The notes below the pieces were generated by a model, which made no database searches, was not told where the DNA came from, and worked only from the letters and a program-made list of their open reading frames with translations. Of a stretch of 64,000 bases of DNA, positions 1 to 9,085 are shown one piece after another (the stretch's first letter is position 1; each line of letters starts with the position of its first letter). A program made the translations under genes and the position numbers. Origin of the DNA: Rhodocollybia butyracea (lineage: Eukaryota; Basidiomycota; Agaricomycetes; Agaricales; Omphalotaceae); contig JADNRY010000086.1 in the NCBI GenBank assembly GCA_015501585.1, positions 158,885-222,884 on the forward strand, written 5' to 3'.

Positions 1-1263
1 GCTCGTATTGAATCCATTCGTGGTATTGCAACCGTAGCGGCCATCCAGGATTGGGAAATTCATGTCATTGATGTGAAATCTGCTTATCTTAATAGCACCA
101 TCCCTGATGACCAGCCAACGTATGTGAAGCAACCACCCGGATGTGCAGTTAGAGGAAAGGATTCGTGGGTTTGGAAGCTTAACAAGGCACTCTATGGACT
201 TAAGCAGTCTGGTTTTCTCTGGTATGAGAAACTAAAAAGTGTTTTGGTTGAACTTGGCTTTCAGGTTTGCATTTCCGATCCTTGTGTCTTCTTTCGTTGT
301 TCTTCTGATGGAATAATCATCATTGCAACTCACGTTGATGATCTAGCTCTCTTTGGTTCCTCCATTCGACAGATTATTCAATTCAAGGATGAGTTCCATA
401 CTCATTTTGATATCTCGGATAAGGGGGAGATCTCTCAATTTTTGGGTATGACTGTTACTCATGATAGATCTGCTCGAACCATTTCCTTTTCCCAACGTTC
501 CTACATGTTGTCTCTCATTTCGCGTTTCCGACTCGATGATGCTCACCCCGTTGGAACACCCATGGAAAAGACGGTATTGTCCAAAACTGATTGTCCTTCT
601 GATGATTCTCCTGAACAGAGAGAGATGCGCTTGGTGCCCTACGCTGAAGGTGTTGGTTCTCTCATGCACGCCTCCACTCGAACGCGCCCGGACATCACTC
701 GCAGCACCCAACAAGTAGCGCAGTTCATGCATAATCCCGGTCATATCCACTGGAAAGCAGTGAAACGGATTATTCGCTATTTGAAGGGGACTGTTGACTT
801 TGTCCTCGTCCTTGGTGGCAAGTCACTCCTTTTCTTTGCCTATACCGACTCCAACTTTGTTGATCACCTTGAACATGGTCGTTCGGTGTCTGGCGCCGCC
901 CTCACTTTCGGTACAGGTTGTTTTTCCTGGTATACAAGGAAACAGACTGCTGTTGCGACTTCCACCAGTGAAGCTGAATATTATGCAGCTGGATCTTGTG
1001 GTAGGGAAGTTGTTTGGTTCCGCTCCCTTCTCCAGGAACTCGACTTCACTCAACCTGAACCAACTCAGATGTTTGTTGATTCATCTTCGGCTTTGAAGAA
1101 CATTAATTCTGACCAAGTCACTAATGCAAACAAACATATCAAAATTCACCACCACTGGATTCGTGAAGCGGTTCATTGCGGTGATATTCAGACAGCTGTT
1201 GTTGCTTCTAGGGATAATGTCGCCGACATATTCACCAAAGCTCTTGATGGTGAAACTCATTGA
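1..1263 (+). pseudogene. Copia polyprotein 3' part: reverse transcriptase and RNase H (cut by window edge)
   Basis: The frame is open from base 1 to the stop at 1261-1263 and equals the C-terminal part of the full Copia polyprotein at 28380-31463. Visible parts in order are the RT segment with VKSAYLNS and KALYGLKQSG, the RT catalytic box THVDDLALF, the TPMEK linker, and RNase H with AYTDSNF, STSEAEYYA and VDSSSA, ending in the Copia-typical VADIFTKAL. The enzyme would copy element RNA into DNA inside virus-like particles. Gag, protease and integrase lie outside the window on this side. The coding part shown is undamaged, but the parent copy carries a stop and a gag deletion. Confidence 0.9.
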
Positions 1264-1315
1264 CAGGCAACTCGACTACTGGGACTTGTCCCAATGCATT
1301 CTCGTTGAGGGGGAG

Positions 1316-1663
1316 TGTTGGATATTCGGTCCGCGGTATATGGCCGCCGGTATGTACAGCTCCAATACCGAGTAGATATCAGACCCGAGTTCTTATCATT
1401 TGTTTTAACTTTTATTTCATTGATACGGATTTCTACTTATACTGTACATATTGACGTTCCCTTCTTTTCCTCAGCCTTCATCACTTCTGGCTGAGGTATG
1501 TCTATTATACTTATGCTCTATGTCCATTATGCTCATACTGTACCTATAGCTTAGTTGTACATCGTACTAACGTGTCTCTTAGGTATGGTAATATGATTAA
1601 GCCTTCATCACTTCTGGCTGAGCTTAGTTGTACATCGTACTAACGTGTCTCTTAGTTCCAACA
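1316..1663 (+). mobile_element. Copia 3' LTR (left-arm copy)
   Basis: 348-bp LTR bounded by TGTTGGA and TCCAACA, preceded by the purine tract TTGAGGGGGAG at 1305-1315 and followed by the target duplication ATAAG. It contains a duplicated 35-bp block (CTTAGTTGTACATCGTAC core), making it 127 bp longer than the other LTR of the parent element at 32147-32367. It is identical to 27980-28327. Confidence 0.88.
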
Positions 1664-1685
1664 ATAAGTCATTAGTTTCATACGC

Positions 1686-2304
1686 TATGTCAGGTTGACA
1701 AGCTCCTTGTCCGAATTGGGTGTCGATTTTGATTTGAGATCCTGGAGCCCAAACTTAGTCAGAAACTGGTCCCAGTAGGCCAGCATGGATAGTGTACCAG
1801 CCTCATACCTAGAGCGAAATGTACCGTGTCAGTCTCCTTTATCCGATACCTGCTTCCGATTTCCTCCTTTGCTCTAACCATTTCTTCCTTTGACGAAGAT
1901 CCACCTAACATGTCATTTGTATAGGTCCCCGTCATCGTCTCCTTTAAATCCAGCTTCCTCGACCTTACGCATTGATCAGCTTACGAGCGAGTGTATCCCA
2001 AATCCGATCTAACTGCTTCCACCAGTTCCTCCCTTCCTGCTTGCATTGACCCAGATACTGACTTCTTCACCCGCATAACCTTTCCCAATCCTCTACCTTC
2101 AAAGCCTTCAGGTGGGCGGACATCCATATTCTCCTTCATCTCTGCATTCAGGTAAGCCGAGGCAAAATCAATCTGCCAGATGAAGTATCCGAGCGAAACC
2201 CATACCGCTATGAGGATCCTGAGTGATTCAAATCTTAAAACCGCTGTAAAAACCTCGGAGTAATCAACCCCTTCCACCTCCGTTAACAACAAGCCTAGCC
2301 TCAA
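1686..2304 (-). pseudogene. Second-family Copia reverse transcriptase relic (left arm)
   Basis: Minus-strand conceptual translation shows Copia RT pieces: DYSEVFTAVLRFESLR, QIDFASAYLNAEMKENM, then VRPPEGFEGRG. In another frame it continues with TNDMLGGSSSKEEMVRAKEE and ending KFGLQDLKSKSTP. Several frameshifts and stops break it. It differs from the Copia element that is inserted next to it, and its mirror copy is 27339-27957 on the plus strand. Non-functional. Confidence 0.75.
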
Positions 2305-2321
2305 CTAACCGAAAACACTGC

Positions 2322-3486
2322 TCATAGCTTTCGTCTAGGAACTTCTTTCCCCAGTCGTTGCCGTGCCTTCGGAAGATCTCCGGGATGGCTACAATCCGCC
2401 TTCAAGTGACTACAGACAGTCCTCTTCTTTGTCGCTCTCGTGTTGTCAAAGTCCGCGCTCATAAAGTGGGGTCCCGTCAAAGTCGCCTGGTTAGCGCATC
2501 CGCATTCCACCTCCTGTATGCTGGCCCTGGAGGGTGGGAGTCCACCGAGTGCTTTTAAAACCGCTAAATCTGCAAATGTGAATAAAAACTTCTCATTACC
2601 TGGTATCCTGCCCATTATGAGAGTTTGGAGAAGGATTTTAACGCAGCGCGCAACTCTCCAGAACTGGAACGATGTCAGGGACATTCAAGTTGTTTCCAAT
2701 TTTAAAGCCGGGTCTCAAGTTAGTGACTGCAAAGATTCGGCTACCAAGTCACATAAGAGATCCATGAATGGATCAATGAAGGCTAAGCTTCATAAGGGAA
2801 AACAACAGAGCATTGTTTCCGAGTCCGAATCTTCAAAAGATTTGCAAGGCAGATGTTAAGCCCCTTCAGGATGCTTTCAAGATTTCGGACTCTAGTTCAG
2901 ATAGCCATTTGTCTTCGCCTTCGAGTGACCCTGATGTCCCGTCAAGCTCTGAGTCTGACTCGGATTCATCATCTGGTTCTTTCCATACTTCTTTCCGTAC
3001 TTCAAGCTCTAATTGTCATCATGGACAGGGCATAAACATAAGACTTGTCCTGCTAAACAGAAGGATAAGAAACATCAACGCAGGTCTAGAATCTCGCGCC
3101 CACATACCAGACCTCCAAATCTGGAGTCATTTCTCAGGCTCCGACTTGGGGTACAACGAGAACGACGCAGATATTTAGTCAAAATCAGGGCAAGAATGCG
3201 GATGCGCTATATGCCGGGGCCCCACTTTTATGAGCGGGGACTCAGAAACTCGTCAGCAATTGCAGTTGCCAGCAGAGAATTTGAGGGCTGTGAACATCCT
3301 CGTGCTAACTTTGCATCATTGGCCAAAAATTTACCAATGGAACTAGGCTCCACGTTCAATGCAGCCTCCCGTACCAAAGAACTACTACCGGGTGCTACCA
3401 TCAACCCGCTGTGGGTATTTGCTCACAAACCGGAAACATTGTGGATGAGGCTAGGCTTGTTTTTAATGGCAGCATTTGTGCAGTAA
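2322..3486. other. Scrambled TE-derived sequence in left arm
   Basis: No intact gene is visible. Plus-strand fragments read as a serine/aspartate-rich stretch (2881-2975) followed by a basic segment (GHKHKTCPAKQKDKK) that resembles a degenerate gag zinc knuckle. Other pieces recur at 12205-12471 in opposite orientation. It looks like gag-derived and non-coding repeat sequence of the second Copia family, rearranged before the arm was duplicated. Confidence 0.45.
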
Positions 3487-3589
3487 CCAATTGGCAGGTC
3501 GAGATCATAGACGACAAAGCGGATGCGGTTATCTTCCAAATCGTTGAAGACGATGAGCTGGCCCCCACAGACCTCATCGATTATCACTA

Positions 3590-4761
3590 AGTAACCCAAT
3601 ACCCCACTTCTTCTCTACAAGCTGGCTCCCCGCTTCAGATTGATCATCTGACACTTGCAGTTCGGCCTCGAAGTTGGTGACCTCGGCGAAGTTGGCAAAC
3701 CTGGAGAAGAGTTGGCGAAGTTGCCAACTTCGCCAACCTCGGCAAAGTTTGCGTGTGAGATACCATGCCCTCCGCGCAATTTTCTCCCAAAACATGGTCT
3801 CGCAGATCACTTTTCTAGAAAGAACTCACTCAAATCTCATACATTGACAGAATCCTGAACAAGCGGTACTATAAGTAAGATAAGATAAAGGATCATCTAT
3901 CATCGATCATGCCGAGAAACGGCCAGACATCCAAATTTAGTAGACCCACCTTGATGCCACAACGGTAAATTTTTCTGTCTGGCACGTGGTTCAGATTTTT
4001 CACTTTCTTCCTGAACATCTAACATGAATGATTTTATAACAATTAAGGTGAAATGTTGAGCAAGAACCTCACCGCCATTGACGTCTATTAGAATTAGCTT
4101 GATATCCGCTATACGATACGATAGGTCCCCAACTATACGTTGCAACTGAAAAGACATTACATTACAGAATCCCTTCGTTAGCTTTGAAGCTGGAGATGAA
4201 TTGCACGTAGAGCACCGGTAATCAACAAGACATGATACCTCTATTTCCCCAATCCGAGGCTTCGAGGCTGGACGACTGCTGGATGAGAGGTTCGCTGATT
4301 TGTACTATGACGGGATCTCAGATTCATAACGTTTTCTCTCAACCGACCGAAACCTTACGATCTGAACGCGTTGTAAGAAATCTTTTGATGTATAACGAGA
4401 TATCCACGATGAGTAGTGATGCATTGATATCCAACTAAAAAATCTAGTATAGGCACCCACTAACCAATTCAACGAAAGAACTGGCCATCCGTAAGCAGAA
4501 AGGCGGACTCGGGTGAGGGAGGGATGTGGATCTCGCAATAGGATCCGGCAAGAGTTCATGCAGAGACAAAAAAAAAAAAAGAATTGTTGTACTGGTGTGA
4601 GTTTTGATGATATTTCGATAGATACGGCGGACGACACTAATATAAACAGGCGGATTCTTATGGTTTGGATGGTGTTGGAGCCCATTGTGGGGAACTGGAT
4701 TCGCGAGGGCACGGGTTCGATTGTTGTATTTGCGAATGTAATGAGAATAAAATGGATAATT
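3590..4761. repeat. Dispersed repeat family E, copy 1 (uninterrupted)
   Basis: Homologous to 12655-12917 plus 14585-15531 taken together, the second copy being split by a Harbinger-like element. Within it, 3660-3750 is a cluster of GGCGAAGTT/AACTTCGCC motifs that also occurs at 12715-12800, 17550-17580, 25255-25370 and 25895-25985. The copies end at the same word, AATGGATAATT (4761 and 15531). An A-tract at about 4567-4580 differs in length between copies. No coding capacity or terminal repeats were recognised. Confidence 0.7.
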
Positions 4762-5075
4762 CCTCATCAAATGAACAGGATATGATACCGCATTCAACTC
4801 ATGGGTATCTTGGGAAGGCATGGTAGGATCGCTGAATATGCTGAAACTAGGCGGACGCAATTCCGACCACCACTCTCCTTCCCTATTCCTCTAATCGACA
4901 AACTCGCATGGGCGGATTCAACTCCGCCTTCAAATTAGTTTGCGCTGTCTATCTTTTCTTCTCTCTTTTAATCTTTCCAATAACTTCACGAATGGGTACA
5001 GCTCCATTTAACTCTCTAGCAACGGATCCAACTCCGCGCTGTCTCTCTCTGACTATCCCATTGTAGACCCTTTCC
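4762..5075. other. Unannotated spacer
   Basis: No convincing gene, RNA or repeat boundary was seen. It ends at the four bases AATG that form the target duplication of the next element. Confidence 0.5.
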
Positions 5076-5090
5076 AATGCACTACGGGAA

Positions 5091-5305
5091 GTCACGACAG
5101 TCAACCTGACTGCCTTGAACAGTCGTAAGGAGTTTATACAGTCAGGTTGAATGTCACAGTTCAATTACAGTCAGGCTGATTGTCTGGCCTACACGCTCAA
5201 TCTGACTGCTCAGGAAGTTCAACGAAATTATTACAGTCATATTGACTGTAAGAGAATCTCAGTGGCAGTCATTTTGATTGTATACTGGACAGTCATTAGT
5301 CTCGC
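5091..5305. repeat. Left subterminal repeat array of the CACTA-like element
   Basis: About ten degenerate copies of CAGTCA and its complement TGACTG, often paired as ACAGTCAnnnTGACTGT, in both orientations. In CACTA elements such subterminal arrays are transposase-binding sites; that role is inferred here by analogy. Confidence 0.75.
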
Positions 5306-5532
5306 GAGCCAGAATTCACGAGAGTGAGAAGTTGTTCACTTAAGGAACCATTTCCCATCCAGTTGGATATGACAATGGGCAGCCAGGTTGTGCTCTCTCT
5401 TATATTCTGTAGGGGGCGGATATTATGTTCAGGTTCTATGTTCAGGTTGGAGATACTTAAGTCTGTTGTAACTAGACGGCTTAGTCTGAACCACTGGGGT
5501 GAGGCGATGGTATGTAAAACTTAACTTCTAAC

Positions 5533-6063
5533 CATACTGTAAGGTATTGAACAACCTAGCACATCTCCTGGTCATATTAAAATCATAACTATTATTACTT
5601 GGCACTCAAAATGACTCGGAATGACTAGACCTGCTGATCATGTGACTATGACTTGCTGGAACATGCGGTATATTCAAATGAGTTACATTGAGTCATTGAG
5701 GCTGTACTTATTTAGAATGGCTTACTCATGCAAACCATGGTTTGCCTTGAGGCTAACACATGTACTATATATTTAATTACTTAATGATTTCCCATGTAAA
5801 AGACTATAAAAGGGGGAGAATTACCCATACACCCTTTTTCTTTAGTCTCTATATTTTGTAACCCAGTACCTACAAGAATTACACTTGTTATCTCGATTCT
5901 TTGTGTGAACAACACCTGAGGAATTATCTACTGAGTGAATACAGCAAGACTCACTTTAATATCAAGGATATTGAAGGTACGTATTCCCGACGCTTATTGT
6001 CACCAATACCCGTATAGTGCACACCAAACTCTATACAAAGATACCCCCAAAACACCGTAACAT
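5533..6063 (+). mobile_element. Possible solo LTR inside the CACTA-like element
   Basis: LTR-like composition: starts near TGTAAGG, has a TATA box (TATAAAAGGGGG, about 5806-5817) and ends near CCGTAACA. No target duplication or second copy was found, so the boundaries are uncertain. Confidence 0.25.
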
Positions 6064-7599
6064 TTAGGTTCTTGTAAGCATTATCTACCGAGCAGCCCCC
6101 GAATCTGTTAGATCGGAAGTATTAGCTAAATACGACTGGTTAACAAGCCTCTTTGTTCGAGACTTGACACATACCTCAACTTGTTAGTGTCAAGAGGTTT
6201 TAGATTCTGCCTTCGGGAAATAGAATTTAATTTGGTTTTCCAATTCTGATAATTTCGTGAGTAGTCTGGGACGCCAACAACGCCCCTTACATCAGTTGGA
6301 AAGGTACATGTGCTTGCTTTACTCGGTCACTGGTTGGTGATTGACTATGTCTTCTACAATTGCTACATCCCAAACAGCGACATAAACACGGAGCATGCTA
6401 TTGTGTATTTTTTTGCCTGAACACTAATTATTTTTTTAGAGCCAAGAGAATAATGTGAGCATTACGAGCTCACACTTAACTGTATCTCACTGTCTCTTTC
6501 CGCATAGTTTTATCTTCCTGAGCCAGATACGAGATTCCAACGACCAAGATCAATCTTGGGAGCCGAAAAGTCACTCATGATGAAGAAGGAGGTGTACAAA
6601 TGCCCGCCCATCTGCAGCCCATCTGTCAAAGTAAATCAATAAGTAAATTCAAAATTGAGACTCGTTACTGTTATCTAAAATAATTCAAAGCATTCCAAGC
6701 TCAATCTGTCTGCCGCTCCATCTCAGGCAAACCAGAATAGAAAGAATAATCCCAATATAAGTAATCCAGATATTGACGCATACTTACTTTAATCCTGCTC
6801 TCGCTCTGGAACCTGCATCATTGAACGTTGCACTCCTGCTCGCACTGGATAACGTCACTCAACAGTTATTAAATAATACAATCATTGTACTGTACATGCT
6901 AACTTTTGGGAAGAAAATCCGACATAAGATGAAGATCAAGCACTTAAGCGCCTTGGCACGTGATTGGAGCACGTGACGCTATTGCGCAACGCGTCGCTTT
7001 CTCGTCGCTTTCTGTTCTAACACACACATGCATACTGACTTACGCCTGGCTCACCTCAAATTTGCTTTTAACGCGAAGATGCTGGACCGAACATACTGTG
7101 TTGACAAATATTTTAGGTCTCAGGACAAAACTTGGCTCGAAAACTGGCCTTATTGGTAACTGGAAGAAAATTGGGTTCCACCCAAATTTCGGGATTTAAG
7201 ATAAAAAAAAACTGGTCTGGAGATGGCTAAGAGGGCTTATATCTCACTGGTATGTCCTTTTATTTCATGAAAATCCAGTTTTTTCGACGTGATTTTCTGT
7301 CTGCTCCAATTCTGTCCTGCATATATGGAGGCTTTTGTCCCGAATTGGTGCTTATTAGCAAGCCTGTAGTCCGAAATTTCCGCGTTGATAAAGCTTTTGG
7401 ATCTTTGAGCTGCTACTGGGCCTATCGATGTGCTGGAGCATCAAAAAAAATCAAGTATGTCCCGCATATCTCCTCTTTCTTTTGCGCATCTTATTGCTAA
7501 TTTTTCAAATCCGGTGTCGTTCCCATATTGTCACCCCATACGAAGGCTAGCGCTTGTATGTTGTCAGGCATTTGAATTCTCACTCGCGTTGAGTACAAG
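6064..7599. other. CACTA-like element interior without recognised genes
   Basis: Only short chance ORFs are visible. Nothing recognisable as transposase, RNA gene or repeat. Confidence 0.4.
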
Positions 7600-7836
7600 A
7601 CCATTATCCTTATCAGGCCACCGCTCAGGAACTCTCTGTTGCTTCGACACCGGCTTCTAACATACGCCCTTGGATACATCCCTCTGATGTCCAATCCCTT
7701 CGTTCTCAAGCCACCTACTCCTCCGAGCTTCCCATGTTCACCGCTATGGACCATTCAGTGCAAATGTTCCCCCTGGAACGTGTGTCAAGCACAACATCAA
7801 AAGTTTACGGTTTTTTGGTGAGTTTACAGTGTCTTT
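7600..7836 (+). pseudogene. Captured exon-like fragment, copy 1, within CACTA-like element
   Basis: An open frame from about 7611 runs through SNIRPWIHPSDVQSLRSQ and TYSSELPMFTAMDHSVQM to a splice-donor-like GGTGAGTTTAC at about 7818. A second diverged copy occurs at 8387-8515. The reading frame and the GT donor are kept in both copies, suggesting a host exon captured and then duplicated inside the element. I do not recognise the parent gene. Confidence 0.4.
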
Positions 7837-8140
7837 TGTTTCTGTGAAATTGACGCTCATTGTTGGGTGGGTAGTGGCAGGCGACGGGGCAATGGACAAG
7901 TATGAGAAGCAAGTGGTGAGGGCAAGGAGTGCCAGAAGGACGAGTTGGTCCCGCTTTGTATACAACCTCGAGTCAGACTTGATCCCGCATCTGTGCATCT
8001 CGTGTCCCTCCTACGTGCCTTATCCTTCATACGCTTCACCAGCCTCAGACTCAGACTTGGATGCTGACACTGAAGACGGAGATACGGAATCATCTATGTA
8101 CGTCGTACGATATCGATACTTTTCATTGGAGCATAGCTGA
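7837..8140 (+). other. Unidentified open frame in CACTA-like element
   Basis: The plus frame reads through about 100 codons with an acidic tail (SDSDLDADTEDGDTESS). No domain is recognised. It lies between captured fragments and may be another one. Confidence 0.25.
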
Positions 8141-8232
8141 AAATCAATGGACCAGTTCCGACGGCATGAAATCGATGTGCAAGACTTCTTATAACACTGG
8201 TGCATCTTTTTTACTTCCTCTTTTGGCAGCGA

Positions 8233-8350
8233 TTTGATCCAGGTCAATGAGGCAAAGCGTCTCTGGAAGCTTTGTGACCTGGGCTCTGCGTCGGACGCAT
8301 CTGAGAACGACTATCTTGCTAGTCGCTTCTACCGCCCTCCCGAAAAAGTG
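8233..8350 (+). pseudogene. prp4: Captured fragment of a Prp4-type (PRPF4B-like) protein kinase
   Basis: The plus frame reads VNEAK, LWKLCDLGSASDASEND and SRFYRPPEK. These match the DFG-to-APE activation segment of the Prp4 pre-mRNA-splicing kinase family, in which the DFG motif is followed by GSAS and a downstream SRFYRAPE. The ITPYLV piece normally between them is shortened. A GT donor-like GTGAGG follows directly at about 8347, as at an exon end. Only about 40 codons are present, without a catalytic loop, so no activity is possible. It sits inside the transposon between the terminal inverted repeats, which points to gene capture. Confidence 0.75.
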
Positions 8351-8386
8351 AGGAAGTTTGTCTATTCTTTCGTCTTCATCACTAAC

Positions 8387-8515
8387 TTCAAGCCTCCTAC
8401 TCCTCTGAGCTTTCCATGTTCACCGCCACGGGCCCATTCAGTGCGAACGTGCCAAGCGCAGCACCAAAAGTGTCGGAGACTAAGTTGGGTTCTTTGGTAA
8501 GTTTACAGCATCTCA
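8387..8515 (+). pseudogene. Captured exon-like fragment, copy 2
   Basis: Direct, diverged repeat of about 7690-7830. The same frame reads QASYSSELSMFTATGPFS and ends at the donor-like GGTAAGTTTAC (about 8497). It follows the kinase fragment after an intron-like gap. Parent gene not recognised. Confidence 0.4.
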
Positions 8516-8689
8516 TTGTAGGTGCGTTATTCTTTAACTCTTAGTGCCTTACTTTTCTTCAGGCGGTCAAGGAAGTTGTAAGTAGGTGGTTCGTATATCG
8601 CACATATTGATAATATTAGCCATTATTGTAGTAGCTAGTATTATATGCATTTTATTAGGCCCTCGAGATCAGACTACTCGAATAGCAGT

Positions 8690-8950
8690 CAATATGAGTG
8701 AGTAAACAGTCGTTCTGAGTGTCCTGATCTCGGTCAATATGAGTGCTCTGAACAGTCAGACTGACTGCCCTCGGCAGTCAATACAAGTGCACCAAACGTT
8801 CAGATTGACTGTCTGGGACAGTCAGACCAATTTCCGTTTACACTCATATTGACCGTTCCAAAACAGTCATCCTGATTGTTTGTACAATCAGGATGAGCGT
8901 TTGTACAGTCAATGTGAGGGTTCTTAAACAGTCATATTGATTGTCGCCTC
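8690..8950. repeat. Right subterminal repeat array of the CACTA-like element
   Basis: About a dozen degenerate copies of CAGTCA / TGACTG and variants (CAGTCAATATGAGTG, ACAGTCATATTGATTGT) in both orientations. It mirrors the array at 5091-5305. Confidence 0.75.
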
Positions 8951-9085
8951 TTCCCGTAGTGAATGTCTAACATTTAAAAACAGACATTTTATTTACAAAA
9001 AAAACCACAACGATAACTACAACAAGAAAACAAGAAAACAAGAAAACAAATGAACAGACAAGACGAAAACAAGAAAACTACAACT

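Larger units (their letters stand above)
1..4125. repeat. Left arm of a 4.1-kb inverted duplication
   Basis: Bases 1-4125 are the reverse complement of 25518-29642; paired coordinates sum to 29643. Open frames in the two arms are identical in length and sequence, and spot checks at both ends and in the middle show no mismatch. The arm begins at base 1, so it probably continues outside the window. Homology stops inside the word ATAGG at 4121-4125. The arm contains a Copia 3' end with its LTR, a second decayed Copia RT and part of a dispersed repeat, so it is a segmental duplication rather than independent insertions. An assembly artefact is possible. Confidence 0.93.
5080..8961. mobile_element. 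Non-autonomous CACTA-like (CMC superfamily) DNA transposon
   Basis: The ends are inverted: CACTACGGGAAG at 5080-5091 and CTTCCCGTAGTG at 8950-8961. Similarity extends inward through CGACAGTCAA / CGACAATCAA. The flanks carry a 4-bp direct duplication AATG (5076-5079 and 8962-8965). Terminal CACTA with clustered subterminal repeats is characteristic of CACTA/EnSpm elements; a 4-bp duplication also fits the related Chapaev group. There is no transposase, so it must be mobilised in trans. The interior holds captured exon-like fragments. Confidence is high for an element and moderate for the superfamily. Confidence 0.85.
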
